DNA from: Sipunculus nudus
Lineage: Eukaryota; Annelida; Sipuncula; Golfingiida; Sipunculidae
NCBI GenBank assembly: GCA_026874595.1
Contig: CM049322.1
Coordinates: forward strand, 53,101,386 to 53,165,385
Direction: 5' to 3'
Length of the DNA: 64,000 bases
The notes beneath the pieces were generated by a model. It searched no databases. It saw only the letters and a list, made by a program, of their open reading frames with translations, and had not been told where the DNA came from. Shown piece after piece: positions 11,880 through 25,081 of the stretch. Position numbers and translations under genes: made by a program. How positions within the stretch are numbered: position 1 is the stretch's first letter; each line of letters begins with the position of its first letter.

Positions 11880-13844
11880 TATATATATACACATGTATAT
11901 ATTTGCATAATCTAAGTCATGAGAGCCGCTTAATTATAACCTGCTAATTACTTAAATTATCTTATTACCGTATTATAACATACGACGTTGCCGCTCAGTG
12001 AATTACAATACAATAACAATTCAATCAAAATCTCTATAGAAAGATATTATTGATGTATAAATACATATACACGGATACAAAGGAACTCGTCCTGCTTGAC
12101 TGAAGTTAGAAGAACTCAATACCTGCGATCAAATTGTCTCTTACCTACAAGTGCTGTACGACTTAGTATCTGAATCAATTGTCACGAATACATAGATAAT
12201 AAAGGTATGTAGGCCTACAATCAAATCCACGTGAGCTCAAGGGGAGGAAATTGATAAGCTTTGATTATTTAACAGACGACCAATAACCAAAAAACTTCAA
12301 CATATTTCCTGAAGGAACGGAAAAGCATATTTCTTCAGGGTTGTATATTCAATGTTCATGAAGTCCCAGACAAACCGGAACAGATGGAAAACAACAAGGA
12401 ATTCTCCTATAATAAGCCAATTACTAAGGTGGTGTTGCGTCTTGAGATTAGAATGACCTAACAACACGAAAATTTGTCACAAAGCCAGGATAACCTTTGA
12501 CTTGAGCTGGGTCTCAGTATAAACGCGTTCTCAATGCAAATAAGACGTGCTTCCAGAACGCCTATCATTGCTTGTACCAGTGGCAGATATAGGGACAGAA
12601 GTCCCCCCCCCCCCCCCACCTTCCTCCTAAAAATATGGGAAATAGAAAAATAAGCGCTAAATATGTAAGAACGGGCGCACATTTTGCATCATGATATTCT
12701 TAAACTACCTATGATTGCGCCATTACAATGAATTTTCAGATTAAGTCTCTGCACTATGGAAGCTGGCTGCCCACTTAAATACCCTCCCCTACTGCGCCCC
12801 CTCTATTAACATGCTCTCAGCATTTTGGCAGGTAGTCACGAAAATGGATTATAACTTAATTTTCCATGGCATTCTACTTTCGTTATTTATAGTCTCATAC
12901 AACAGATTTTCCTAATTGGCTCCGCAAAAAGGGTATAAGCTCATCCCCGTTCGTTTGTGTGTTGTTTGTGTGTGTGTTTGTTCACAATACAACTCATACA
13001 ATCATCCAAGGAATCTCATGAAATTTTAAGGCATTTCGTAAACTGGCTTATGAAGATTTTATCCGATTTTTGCGTGGATCCGGAACGTAATTCGGATTCT
13101 GCAACGTCATCAATGAATATTCAGAAATATAAAGTCACTTACGATAGATAAAAACCGAAAATATTGGCCGAACACGCGGATACAAACAAGGGTTTGTGAG
13201 CCTCCCACATGGCGGAGGCTTGCATTCCGTAGAATACAGATTTCTTATTTTTTTATAGGAAAGGCAAGAAAAGAAGTAATTTTTCGAGTTTCTTATGGGC
13301 CGAGTTTCCTCGGGAAGGGAAAATTGTGTTTCTCATGTTTGGCCACACTTGCTGATCAAAAGCTCCGAATGGAGATGAGAACTTTTTATGCCGCCAAGAA
13401 TGTTATGAATCTGATACCCATGCTCCTCATTAGGTCCTCATCTTAGTACCCTTCCCGCCACTTGAATATCCTCTCATGTCAATAAACTTGGATTCAGTTC
13501 CATATCCTTAATTTTTAACTTGGTTATCTGCGAATCATATATAAACGTGAACGTTCCTTTTCATAATTATGCGGTAAAACTGATAATATTCTGTATGTAA
13601 CCACGACAATAAACTAGGACGTGTTCATTCCACCGAGCCTTAATTTAAAAATCTATACATTGAATACGAGAGTCTTCCTTATTATGCGATATGCTATGAT
13701 ATGATAAAACTAATGATCGATATTTACCAATCATTCAGTGGGCCGAGTTTTTTTTTTTAAATAAAAATGAAACTGACATTCTGTTTATTATTTACATTTA
13801 AAGACATTAACCCTGGATCGAACCTTTTTGGGCTAACTGTTTAA

Positions 13845-13847
<3 letters not shown>

Positions 13848-13897
<50 letters not shown>
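13848..13897. repeat. (TA)n microsatellite
   Basis: TA dinucleotide tract in duplication unit 1; its counterpart in unit 2 is at 18626-18675. Confidence 0.95.
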
Positions 13898-13902
<5 letters not shown>

Positions 13903-14367
13903 ATAAATATGTATACATGTATTTAATAAAAGATATATGATATATGATATAAAATGGAACTTTGCGTGAATAAATGAAGGACATTGATTTTCATTTATTA
14001 TTGACAATATGCGTCTGAAGTTTGTTGGCTTAAAGCTGTCATTTTCTCATTAATCTCGCAAGTAGATGTATTGTCGGGAATCAGTGTGACAATAGATCGA
14101 GGTTTAGCTGTTTTATGAAAATAGATACAAAGTATACACCCAAAATGAAGAGCTCTTATGGTAGGTGTGTTATCTGGTGGATTGGAGTTGTATCCTTTAG
14201 CAAAAGGTATGTCTCAATATCCAATCACTGCGCATTACTGGAGGGTCAAAGGTCAGGGTTAGTTCCGGGAGTGATAGTTAAAAGTCTGCCCGGGGTAGTC
14301 TCTGTTCATACTGCGAGGCGTTGTCAAACTGCTCTGACTTACAAACACTTCTACGGGCTCAGCAAAT

Positions 14368-15896
14368 ATGAAGCCGCTGTTGGTTTGTGGTGTTCTGGTC
14401 TGTCTCCTGTACATTATCCAGGCATCAGGCAGGTTAGTACATAAATTACCATTTGGCCTCCTTTTCCTGGAAAAAAACGTATTGTTGTTGTTGTAACATA
14501 AATTAACATATATGTGTAAGCCATTTTACCCACTAGTAAGATGCAAACTGTGCATACGGATTTTTTTTTAATACAGAAAGCATTATGAATTAATAACAGA
14601 ATACCACTATATTGCTGTCCAATCAGACGCACTAGATCCTGGCGCTACCGCTAGCCGGTTTAAGATCAAGCTTAAGCCGAGCCCAGCCGAGTTTATCAAA
14701 AGGCGCCGCCGATATTTCATTAAGCCGAAGTGAGCCGATTTTATGCAGCTCAGTTTGGCTTGAGAAAAAAAATCTTGTATATATAAAATGCCCGAAACAA
14801 ATGTTCAGGTTGTGTTTTTATTCGTTTCGTTTCTTATGGAAACCGTGTGATTTTTGAGATATGACATTTTTGGCTTATGAAACCACCACTGACAAGGATA
14901 AAGTTAAACTATACTCGAGATTTATTCATTAACTAGTGAAATGAATATGAATGCAATATGTCACAAGTAATATAGATAACTTAAATAAAACGGGTACTTT
15001 GTTACATCCTCAAAAACTAGGAGTTCAGGTATGTTTAAGTCAGCCGACATTTTGCAAGTCGATTCAAGTCATCTGTTTTTTTTCCCCCAGCTAGCCGCAT
15101 TTGTGTGGCTAACACGATTCCGGGCTTTAAACGCTCGGACACTCAGACCAAAATTCCCGAAAGAAATTTTGAGCGTCACAGATATATAGAGATATATAAA
15201 GATATATTGAGATATATAGTTCACCCGAACCTGTATAATTGGGCAAAATAATTAAAACGAATATTAAATAACTAGCTAAATACACAAAAGCCGTAGGTCA
15301 TACTTTTGATGTTATGAATTTATATTATAATGATGATATAGTATACAATTTCCAATGTCATGCAACTGTCCTTCGACAGTTTACTTCGGGTTTACTTGTT
15401 CCTTTTGAATGATAACCTTATCCTACATTTTCTCTTTTGAAATTAACGATTTGGACACAGTATGTACCACATCCTCATTTATGACCTTTCGTTTTCTAGA
15501 CATGCGAGCAATTACGAAGATTCGGAGGACGGTGAAGATTTCCTGGAGGAGCCACAGGCTAAAACTTTACTGCGGATGAAGCGTGGATGGAGTGTCAAAG
15601 GAATGTGGAGAGCAGAGCGCCAAAAGGAACAAACGCTAACGGAAAAGATAAAGGAGAAAAACAATTGGCACACTAGGTGATGTCTAAATATATTTAAGAG
15701 AAGGCTTTGTTAAAACCTAGCGGAGGTTTTTGCATTGTTCTACGTGCAATCATCTCTTCTTATTGTTTTTTAATCTAAATAATAACCCCCTTAATAATGA
15801 ATTTTAAATTGACGTGCTATTCCGTGAGTCAGAGTTGGGAACGGTTGACACCAGCGTATATTCACTTTTCCACGAGATTTTTGGTTTTCAGCCCAG

Positions 15897-15964
<68 letters not shown>

Positions 15965-18624
15965 GAATGGAGTCTTATAACTGTTCCTGGTTGGTGATTA
16001 GTGCAATTTATTTGAATAATGAGAATAGTATCTGAGCGCCCACTCTGATTCGTTCTTTGTCGTTATATTGACGTCTGACGTTTCAACGAGGTGCCCCCCT
16101 CCCCCGGCTCCCGGCCACCCAGTTTTCTATGAACGTGATCATCAAGGAACCGACCTTAAGCAAAGTTGAATGTACTTTATTGTGAAGGGTATAATAATCA
16201 TTAGGTTTCTTTGACCGGACGGTACGAGGCAAGGTTCAATTCTATGATAGAAATTCATAGACATTAACTTACTAGTTGCACAATGATTTGTGGCATACTC
16301 ATCTCCTACTAATGTTTCTTAAGATTTTCCATCCAACATTCATTAGTATCTTTATGGATATCTTCCTAACATTACTCAAGAACAATCAGTTGCCTGAAAT
16401 ATCACTGCGATCAGACCATCATTCGAATGAGGTATCGTTATTTAGGCCAAGCTTTTTGTGTGTATTTACCCTTTTCTTTGCCTGACATAAAATTCTGTTT
16501 AACGGAGGCACCAGCTTCGGAGAATGTGTTGCATTTGAGGTGACGGTCAGCAAGTTTCCAATTATGTAAGACTTACCGTCTGCTGATGTCGGTTTTATCC
16601 AACAAAAGAGCAAAATAAAACCGAAATGATAACTTCTTACTTCATTCTTTAGGATAGCATATGCACAAAAAAATTCGTTTAACTTTAGGTTTGATTTCAA
16701 GGAACAACGAGACCCTCATGTTACTCCATACAAACAGAGCTGGAAACCCCATGCTTAAAAAGTCACGTAGTTTTAAAGGACACAAGAATTTGAAGTAGAT
16801 CATAAAAAGTATCGGTAACAATAACACTGAAAAGTATATTCCTTGCATTCACGATTAGTTGATAAACTCATGACATGCATTTAGGATATGTTTTCACAAT
16901 AAACGCTGCATAATAATATTGATAGGTAGTTTGCTGATATAGGAAACTGTTTCATAGAATTTTGTTCGATTTAAAGTGTCCAGTTAATATCTGTGTTTGG
17001 TATGAGTGACTTTAAGTGATCAACTTTGGCCCCACAAATTAGGTTAAAAAAATAAAAATCTATATTTTATTAAAATATTTTGAATAATTGTAGTTATCAA
17101 GTCTGATATTTTTTAATGATTGACCTGGCCATCTTTATCAACCGAACAGAATCTGTCGATGGAGATGCTGGGGAGCATGGGGTGACTGGACCGACTGTAA
17201 CGCCACCTGTGGCGACAAGGATGTAAAGTCCCGAAACCGTGAGCCACAACCGACAGACCAATGCAAAGAGTGGGCGGAGGACCATAGGTGTCCCGGACCC
17301 AGCAGTCAACAGAAACCATGTATCGGGCCATGTCTTAACGTAGAAACTCCTGCTGAGGAACGCTGTGAATGTCCGGAAGGCGCCTGGAACCCGTGCTGCA
17401 GAAGAAGTCAGTAACTTAATAGGGTACCTTTGAACAAGATTATTGTTACTTACGGTAACTCCCGCTCTTGCTTATAGTTTAAGATATCATCTTTTCGATT
17501 AAATTTTAACTTTAATCATATGACAACGTAGTGAAGCTTTATGTATTTCTTTTAGCGATCCACTCAAATTTATAATAATAAACAAAGGAATTAGCCAGTT
17601 TTAATGCCTTACTCAAACGTTATGTGTTTCACTAAATGAACACTGATAAATAAAAGCGGGAGTTACCGTAAATAACAATAACCTTGTTCAAAGGTACCCC
17701 ATCGTGCGTAAGGGACATAACTTCTCTTATGTATGTATACACTTGTATCCCTGTTGGTGCAGACACTGGCGTAAATAGTTTTCAATCTGAGTCATGCATA
17801 CACTAGTAAATAATGCTGTAGTTTTAATAATGCTGTAAAAATGATAATAATGCCGGCATTCTTCGTTTGAAACATCATTGCATCCATTAGTTGCATAACC
17901 CAAACAAAATTATATGCAAACCTAGAGATGAGACTGGTTACCAGTCTATATATAACTTGTTTTATGCATTTCTTGTTCTCGTTCAGAGTTCGCAATTCTT
18001 ACAACACTGTGGCAAGGTACATGCATCGTCGTACTACCCAGTCTGTTGCTACGCTTTCACATATCTTGATTCAGCGATCCACTCTGGCGTCTATTTCTTG
18101 GACAATGAATAATGCAATTAAACCAATTCAGGGGCGTCAATATGGGGGGGGGGTGTATATATCCCCTCGCACTTTTTGGTAGTGGGTAGAGTCAATGTAA
18201 TCATCCCCCCCAACTATTTAGAGAATAATATTTATAAATTGCAAATGAAATTTAATAATAAAAAGGAATTATAGACTATGGTTCTATATATAACTTTATA
18301 ATGAAATATAATTTTTAAACCTGGTTTATTAACTTAAACTGGATACATAATACATACTGTATGTAACCACGACAATAAACTAGGACGTGTTCATTCCACC
18401 GAGCCTTTATTTAAAAATCTATACATTGAATACGAGTCTTCCTTATTATGCGATATGCTATGATATGATAAAACTAATGATCGATATTAACCAATAATTC
18501 AGTGGGCCGAGTTGTTTTTTTTTTTTTTTTTTTTTTAAATAAAAATGAAACTGACATTCTGTTTATTATTTACATTTAAAGACATTAACCCTGGATCGAA
18601 CCTTTTTGGGCTAACTGTTTAATG

Positions 18625-18680
<56 letters not shown>

Positions 18681-21600
18681 ATAAATATGTATACATGTAT
18701 TTAATAATAGATATATGATATATGATATAAAATGGAACTTTGCGTGAATAAATGAAGGACATTGATTTTCATTTATTATAGACAATATGCGTCTGAAGTT
18801 TGTTGGCTTAAAGCTGTCATTTTCTTATTAATCTCGCAAGTAGATGTATTGTCGGAAATCTGTGTGATAATAGATCGAGGTTTAGCTGTTTTATGAAAAT
18901 AGATACAAAGTATACACCTAAAACGAAGAGCTTTTATGGTAGGTGTGTTATCTGGTGGATTGGAGTTGTATCCTTTATCAAAAGGTATGTCTCAATATCC
19001 AATCACTGCGCATTACTGGAGGGTCAAAGGTCAGGGTTAGTTCCGGGAGTGATAGTTAAAGGTCTTCCCGGGGTCGTCTCTGTTCATACTGCGAGGCGTT
19101 GTCAAACTGCTCTGACTTACAAACACTTCTACGGGCTCAGCAAAGATGAAGCCGCTGTTGGTTTGTGGTGTTCTGGTCTGTCCCCTGTACATTATCCAGG
19201 CATCAGGCAGGTTAGTACATAAATTACCATTTGGCCTCCTTTTCCTGAAAAAAAATGTTGTTGTTGTAACATAAATTAACATATATGTGCAAGCCATTTT
19301 ACCTACTAGTAAGATGAAATCTGTGCATACGGATTTTTTTAATACAGAAAGCATTATGAATTAATAACAGAAAACCTATATTGCTGTCCAATCAGACGCT
19401 TTAGATCCTGGCGCTACCGCTAGCCGGTTTAAAATCAAGCTTAAGCCGAGCCCAGGCGAGTTTATCAAAAGGCGCCGCCGATATTTCATTAATCCAAAGT
19501 GAGCCGATTTTGTGTGGCTTACACGATTCCGGGCTTTAAAACGCTCGGACACTCAGACCAATACTCCCGAAAGAAATTTTTGAGCGTCACAGATATATAG
19601 AGATATATAGAGATATATTGAGATATATAGTTCACCCGAACCTGTATAATTGGGCAAAATAATTAAAACGAATATTAAATAACTAGCTAAATACACAAAA
19701 GCCGTAGGTCATACTTTTGATGTTATGAATTTATATTATAATGATGATATAGTATACAATTTGCAATGTCATGCAACTGTCCTTCGACAGTTTACTTCGG
19801 GTTTACTTGTTCCTTTTGAATGATAACCTTCTCCTACATTGTCTCTTTTGAAATGAACGATTTGGACACAGTATGTACCACATGCTCATTTATGACCTTT
19901 CGTTTTCTAGACACGCGAGCAATTACGAATATTCGGAGGACGGTGAAGATTTCCTGGAGGAGCCACAGGCTAAAACTTTGCTGCGGATGAAGCGTGGATG
20001 AAGTGTCAAAGGAATGTGGAGAGCAGAGCGCCAAAAGGAACAAACGCTAACGGAAAAGATAAAGGAGAAAAACAATTGGCATACTAGGTGATGTCTAAAT
20101 ATATTTAAGAGAAGGCTTTGTTAAAACTTTGCGGAGGTTTTTGCATTGTTCTACGTGCAATCATCTCTTCTGATTGTTTTTAATGAGAAAAGTATCTCGA
20201 GTGCCTGAGCGCCCACTCATTCGTTCTTTGTCGTTATATTGACGTCTGACGTTTCAACAAGGTGTCCCCCTCCCCCGGCTCCCGGCCACCCAGTTTTCTA
20301 TGAACGTGATCATCAAGGAACCGACCTTAAGCAAAGTTGAATGTACTTTATTGTGAAGGGTATAATAATCATTAGGTTTCTTTGACCGGACGGTACGAGG
20401 CAAGGTTCAATTCTATGATAGAAATTCATAGACATTAACTTACTAGTTGCACAATGATTTGTGGCATACTCATCTCCTACTAATGTTTCTTAAGATTTTC
20501 CATCCAACATTCATTAGTATCTTTATGGATATCTTCCTAACATTACTCAAGAACAATCAGTTGCCTGAAATATCACTGCGATCAGACCATCATTCGAATG
20601 AGGTATCGTTATTTAGGCCAAGCTTTTTGTGTGTATTTACCCTTTTCTTTGCCTGACATAAAATTCTGTTTAACGGAGGCACCAGCTTCGGAGAATGTGT
20701 TGCATTTGAGGTGACGGTCAGCATTTCCATCTGCTGATGTCAGTTTTATCCAACAAAAGAGCAAAATAAAACCCAAATGATTACTTCTTTCTTCATTCTT
20801 TATGATGGAATATGCACCAAAAAAATCGTTTAACTTTAGGTTTGATTTCAAGGAACAACGAGACCCATATGTTACTCCATACAAACAGAGCTGGAAACCC
20901 CATGCTTTAAAAGTCACGTAGTTTTAGAGGACACAAGAATTTGAAGTAGATCATAAAAAAGTATCGGTAACAATAACACTGAAAAGTATATTCCTTGCAT
21001 TCACGATTAGCTGATAAACTCATGACATGCATTTAGGATATGTTTTCACAATAAACGCTGTATAATAATATTGATAGGTAGTTTTCTGATATAGGAAACT
21101 GTTTCATAGAATTTTGTTTGATTTAAAGTGTCCAGTTAATATCTGTGTTTGGTATGAGTGACTTTATGTGTTCAACTTTGGCCCTATAAATTAGGACTAA
21201 AAAAATAAAAATCTATATTTTATCAAAATATTTTGAATAATTGTAGTTATCAAGTCTGATACCTTTTAATGATTGACCTGGACATCTTTATCAACCGAAC
21301 AGAATCTGTCGATGGAGATGCTGGGGAGCATGGGGTGACTGGACCGACTGTAACGCCACCTGTGGCGACAAGGGTGTAAAGTCCCGAAACCGTGAGCCAC
21401 AACCGACAGACCAATGCAAAGAGTGGGCGGAGGACCATAGGTGTCCCGGACCCAGCAGTCAACAGAAACCATGTATCGGGCCATGTCTTAACGTAGAAAC
21501 TCCTGCTGAGGGACGCTGTGAATGTCCGGAAGGCGCCTGGAACCCGTGCTGCAGAAGAAGTCAGTAACTTAATAGGGTACCTTTGAACAAGATTATTGTT

Positions 21601-23790
21601 ACTTACGGTAACTCCCGCTCTTGCTTATAGTTTAAGATATCTATCTTTTCTATTAAATTTTAACTTTAATCATATGACAACGTAGTGAAGCTTTATGAAT
21701 TCCTTTTAGTGATCCACTCAAATTTATAATAATGAACAAAGGAATTAGCCAGTTTTAATGCCTTATTCAAAAGTTATGAGTTTCACTTAATGAACACAAG
21801 ATGGCACTGATAAGCAAAAGCGGGAGTTACCGTAAATAACAATAACCTTGTTCAAAGGTACCCCTTTGTGCGTTAGGGACATAACTTCTGCTTATGTATG
21901 TATACACTTGTTGCCTGTTGGTGCAGACACTGGCTTAAATAGTTTTCAATCTTAGTCATGCATACACTAGTACATAATGCTGTAGTTTTAATAATGCTGT
22001 AAAAATTATAATAATGCCGGCATTCTTCGTTTGAAACATCATTGCATCCATTAGTTGCATAACCCAAACAAAATTATATGCAAACCTAGAGATGAGACTG
22101 GTTACCAGTCTATATATAACTTGTTTTATGCATTTCTTGTTCTCGTTCCGAGTTCGCAATTCTTACAACACTGTGGCAAGGAACATGCATCGTCGTACTA
22201 CAAAGTCTGTTGCTACGCTTTCACAGATATTGATTCAGCGATCCACTCTGGCGTCTATTTCTTGGACAATGAATAATGCAATTAAACCAATTCAGGGGCG
22301 TCAATATAGGGGGGGGGGGGTGTATATATCCCCTCGCACTTTTTGGTAGTGGGTAGAGTCAATGTAATCACCCCACCCCCTCCCAACTATTTAGAGAATA
22401 ATATTTATAAATTGCAAATGAAATTTAATAGTAAAAAGGAATTATAGACTATGGTTCTATATATAACTTAATTATGAAATATAATATTGAAACCTGGTTT
22501 ATTAACTTAAACTGGATACATAATACATTTTTTCTAAAACCTTAATATATTTGAAATATGATTAAGTAAATATATTTGAAATGTGTCATACAGACGCTTA
22601 TAAATTTGAAATGTGTCAAACAGATACTAGATATATATATGTGCTTGTATATGTGTGTGCGTCATCCCCCCCCCCCCCCACCCGAAAAAAATGACGCCAC
22701 TGAACTAATCAGATGACCTGCGTACACTTGTACTAAGAGGACGTCTAATGCGATGTTGCGATCAAACATTCAGCAATCACGGGGAAGCATCGAGAACCTG
22801 ACAATTCAAATAAAGTCATTTCAGGTACGTTTTCTTTTTGGTCTGTGAATCAAGGTCTGAGAAAACCTAACCACAGACTAGGAAGTATGAAGCTACATTT
22901 ATTACTACTCCACTGACTGGGACCATCTATCATTGTCATTGTACCATTGTCACAGAAGAGATCTGTGTCAGACTCTGTATGGCTCAAATCATGATATGAT
23001 TAAGTTGAAGACAATGACTTAAAGCGTTTTGTGTTATACTGAATTGTTGATTAATTTTACTAATTTAAGACGACGATTAACGTGTCCTGCAAACAAATGC
23101 CAATTGCAGACCTTATGGATTTTTTTTTTTATTTTAGTTGTCAGATGTCCTGACCCTGGGATACCTGAACATGGGTCTCGTGCCGAACGTGACTTCACGA
23201 GAACTGTTGTTTACAAGTGTAACGAGGGATACCGGATGTCCGGTGCGGCTAGACTGATCTGTAGGTGGAATGGGCGGTGGAGCGCCCCCCGACCAACGTG
23301 TCACGGTAAGTTCACTGAACACGGGGATAAAAATACGGCAGAATTAATACATAGGATTAATAGTTCCCAAAGACAGTCGCTATAATGTTAAATTTTCATT
23401 TGTAACTTCAGGCTCCTTTAACTCATATCCTATCAGTCTTTAGCATCACATTTTCTACCCTATCACCATTGATAAAATATTTTTCTTTTTCATTTTTTTT
23501 CTTTAATTCTTATTTATCTTTTTCTCTTTTTTTCTTTAATTCTTTTTCTATCTTTTTCCTTTTTTTTTCTTTCTTTCTCTTTCTTCTTTCTCCATGGATA
23601 TTGTTGCTCACTATGTTTTCCATCCACAGATATTGATGAATGTGCCTCGGCAAACGGGTATTGTGAACAGCAGTGTGTTCACTCCGTGGGCTCCTACCGA
23701 TGTGAGTGCGACTCGGGTTATAATGTGCACCCAAACGACAAGTACCGGTGCCTGAGTGACGAGCGTTTGCCGGTTACCTCTGATATGTAA
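14368..23790 (+). CDS. Secreted TSP1-sushi-EGF protein gene, five exons
   Basis: Exons: 14368-14432, 15500-15676, 17150-17406, 23138-23305, 23630-23790; 828 bp including the stop, 275 residues. All junction phases agree. Exon 1 encodes a classic signal peptide (MKPLLVCGVLVCLLYIIQAS). Exon 2 encodes an acidic stretch (EDSEDGEDFLEE), then LLRMKR followed by GW, a furin-type RXKR site, and a basic/amphipathic tail. Exon 3 is a thrombospondin type 1 repeat (WGAWGDWTDCNATCG, closing cysteines, then CECPEGAWNPCC). Exon 4 is a complete four-Cys sushi/CCP module (CPDPG, YKC, LIC, PTC). Exon 5 is a calcium-binding EGF module (DIDEC, six Cys) ending LPVTSDM and TAA. The Asp/Asn hydroxylation site of cbEGF is absent (His there). 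The exon 3 donor GTCAGT is modest; if it were skipped, translation would stop at 17412-17414. The protein is probably extracellular or a cleaved secreted factor; ligand unknown. It is tail to tail with ADH B. Confidence 0.82.
15500..15676 (+). CDS. Exon 2 of the secreted protein: acidic region with RMKR cleavage site
   Basis: Shown separately because it is the exon broken in the second copy. Residues SEDGEDFLEEP are followed by LLRMKR|GWSVKGMW, then a Lys/Arg/Glu-rich segment. TGG for the Trp after RMKR-Gly is at 15588-15590; the corresponding codon in unit 2 is TGA. The exon is 177 bp with phases matching exons 1 and 3. Confidence 0.8.
15900..15959. repeat. (TA)n microsatellite
   Basis: About 60 bp of TA in the block present only in duplication unit 1. 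Confidence 0.95.
18626..18675. repeat. (TA)n microsatellite
   Basis: Counterpart in unit 2 of the tract at 13848-13897. Confidence 0.95.
19146..21559 (+). pseudogene. Second copy of exons 1-3 of the secreted protein, interrupted by a stop in exon 2
   Basis: Exon copies: 19146-19210 (signal peptide, with Leu to Pro in the hydrophobic core: VCPLY), 19911-20087 and 21303-21559 (TSP1). Exon 2 has an in-frame TGA at 19999-20001 directly after RMKR-Gly, where unit 1 has TGG. Splice sites are intact and the TSP1 exon is open, with two substitutions (Asp to Gly, Glu to Gly) relative to unit 1. Exon 3 starts in phase 2 and ends in phase 1, so copy 1 TSP1 cannot splice to copy 2 TSP1 in frame. The copy could serve only as an alternative 5' module, and translation would then end after about 50 residues, just behind the furin-type site. 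Confidence 0.72.
22526..23137. other. Unique sequence between the duplication and the sushi exon
   Basis: Intron 3 of the secreted-protein gene. No exon seen. It holds a poly-C run near 22665 followed by TGACGCCACTGAA, a motif resembling the GGCGGATCC/GGCGTCA ends of other dispersed repeats in the window. Confidence 0.5.
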
Positions 23791-24021
23791 AGAATGAGGC
23801 CAACATGAGGCCCTGGCCATGAGGACGTTGACGCAAACTTAAGGGTACATGCCTTGGAACAAGTCTTCCACGCGTTTCCAATTGGCCGAGCTCATCCATG
23901 AGCCGATGAATGAATGTAAATTAGCCATTTGTAGTTAATACAACACATCTAATCTGAAGTTACTGCTTGTGTAATTTTTGTTATATATCACTAGATGTGT
24001 TTTCCATTAAAGGCTATCAGC

Positions 24022-24027
24022 AATAAA
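24022..24027 (+). terminator. Polyadenylation signal AATAAA of the secreted-protein gene
   Basis: AATAAA lies 232 bp past the TAA stop and is followed by a GT/T-rich stretch (AGTTTGTTCATTTTCATTCT), the expected downstream element. Confidence 0.6.
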
Positions 24028-24610
24028 GTCAAAAGTTTGTTCATTTTCATTCTTTTTTGTGTGTTATTTTATGCCATGTATTAATATTATAGTGGAAGCT
24101 TGGTGTTTGACAATATTGTCATATTTACTATTAAATCATTCAATTTAATCACATGGTCAGATCGAATTAAATACGACTAATCAATCTAATCTTCACCATA
24201 AACTTGTAACAGCCGCTATACCCAGTGGCGGATCTAGGATTTAAGAAATATACAGGGGTCCAAGATCAAGGTCCACGTCACCAGTTTTTGAACTCGTCAG
24301 TGAACTTGGTTGAAACAATGTGTTTTAAAATTGGTAAATAAAATATGCAATACTTCAAAAGTTATGGGGTTCACAATATAATTCGATTTCGACCTATTTG
24401 ACCTTGATGATGTCGTCAAGGTCACCGGTTTTCGAACGCTTCCGAGATTTTGATAGAAACAATTTAAATTTCAAATTTCATGAACAAATGTATAGTCGTT
24501 CAAAAGTTATCGTGTTCACAAGACCAGACACAGACGACCATGAAAGACCAAACACTTTGGTAAGAGCGAAATAATAAACAAAAGTCATAAGCGCAGAAAC
24601 ACATAAATCG

Positions 24611-24616
24611 TTTATT
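24611..24616 (-). terminator. Candidate polyadenylation signal of ADH B
   Basis: TTTATT on the plus strand reads AATAAA on the coding strand, about 470 bp after the stop. It is conserved in copy C (40334-40339) within a shared ATAAATCGTTTATTGTATTGTT block. Closer signals are possible. Confidence 0.35.
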
Positions 24617-25081
24617 GTATTGTTAACCTGATCTTAAAAAGTAAGACTGGAAATCTTAGGTGGACGAAGATCTCGACTGTTGAAATCGCAGTTTCATGGA
24701 CTACTGCAAACGTGACGTCATTGTGCACAATCTTGAACTACAAGACCCAGTAACATGTTTTTGTGATGTTCTTTGATTTTCTTTTATACATATACATAAC
24801 ATATTTAAATTCACTCACAGAACTTTATGCTGGTCGGCTAGGTCACAACCTTACTGACACCGTAATTTGCAGCATTGCATAATTAATAAATGAGTCATTA
24901 AGCAAACCTTGGTTCTAAAAAAAACATCAATAGAAACATTCTTGTACTAGCTGACCGGCCAGATTAGTGTAACATACAGGACAAATCTAACATGCAAATC
25001 TTTTTCCAAGTCACGTGGTCAAGGTTATGAGCCCACTCACTCTTCCGGTAGCGCCATTTGTCGTCATCAATTTAAAATTTT

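Larger units (their letters stand above)
5241..13591. other. Intergenic region between ADH A and the secreted TSP1-CCP-EGF gene
   Basis: No credible exon was found in 8.3 kb. ADH A and the secreted-protein gene diverge from this interval. It holds the large inverted repeat (5617-8554), microsatellites, a dispersed-repeat copy at about 9350-9720, a degenerate three-copy tandem repeat (about 10530-10910), a 155-bp hairpin (11724-11879) and further dispersed-repeat sequence at about 12880-13210. Reading frames here are short, AT-driven and lack domain motifs. Confidence 0.6.
13592..18356 (+). repeat. Tandem duplication unit 1 (contains exons 1-3 of the secreted-protein gene)
   Basis: Begins with CTGTATGTAACCACGACAAT and ends where the same sequence starts again at 18357. 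Nearly all bases align with unit 2 at high identity. Unit 1 has two extra blocks relative to unit 2: about 370 bp at roughly 14740-15100 and about 245 bp at roughly 15780-16025, the latter including a (TA)n tract. The head-to-tail junction is seamless. Confidence 0.9.
18357..22525 (+). repeat. Tandem duplication unit 2
   Basis: Second copy of the block at 13592-18356. Right of about 22525 the sequence is unique and leads into the sushi and EGF exons, which exist once only. The copies differ mostly by single bases, plus loss of the two blocks noted for unit 1. The similarity is high enough that a recent duplication, or two haplotypes assembled in series, are both possible. Confidence 0.9.

Noticed and set aside
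17990-18112. Cys-containing frame QFLQHCGKVHASSYY... present in both duplication units (also about 22154-22276)
   Set aside because: Its acceptor phase does not fit the exon 3 donor, the candidate acceptor is altered in unit 2, and exon 3 already joins the sushi exon in phase.
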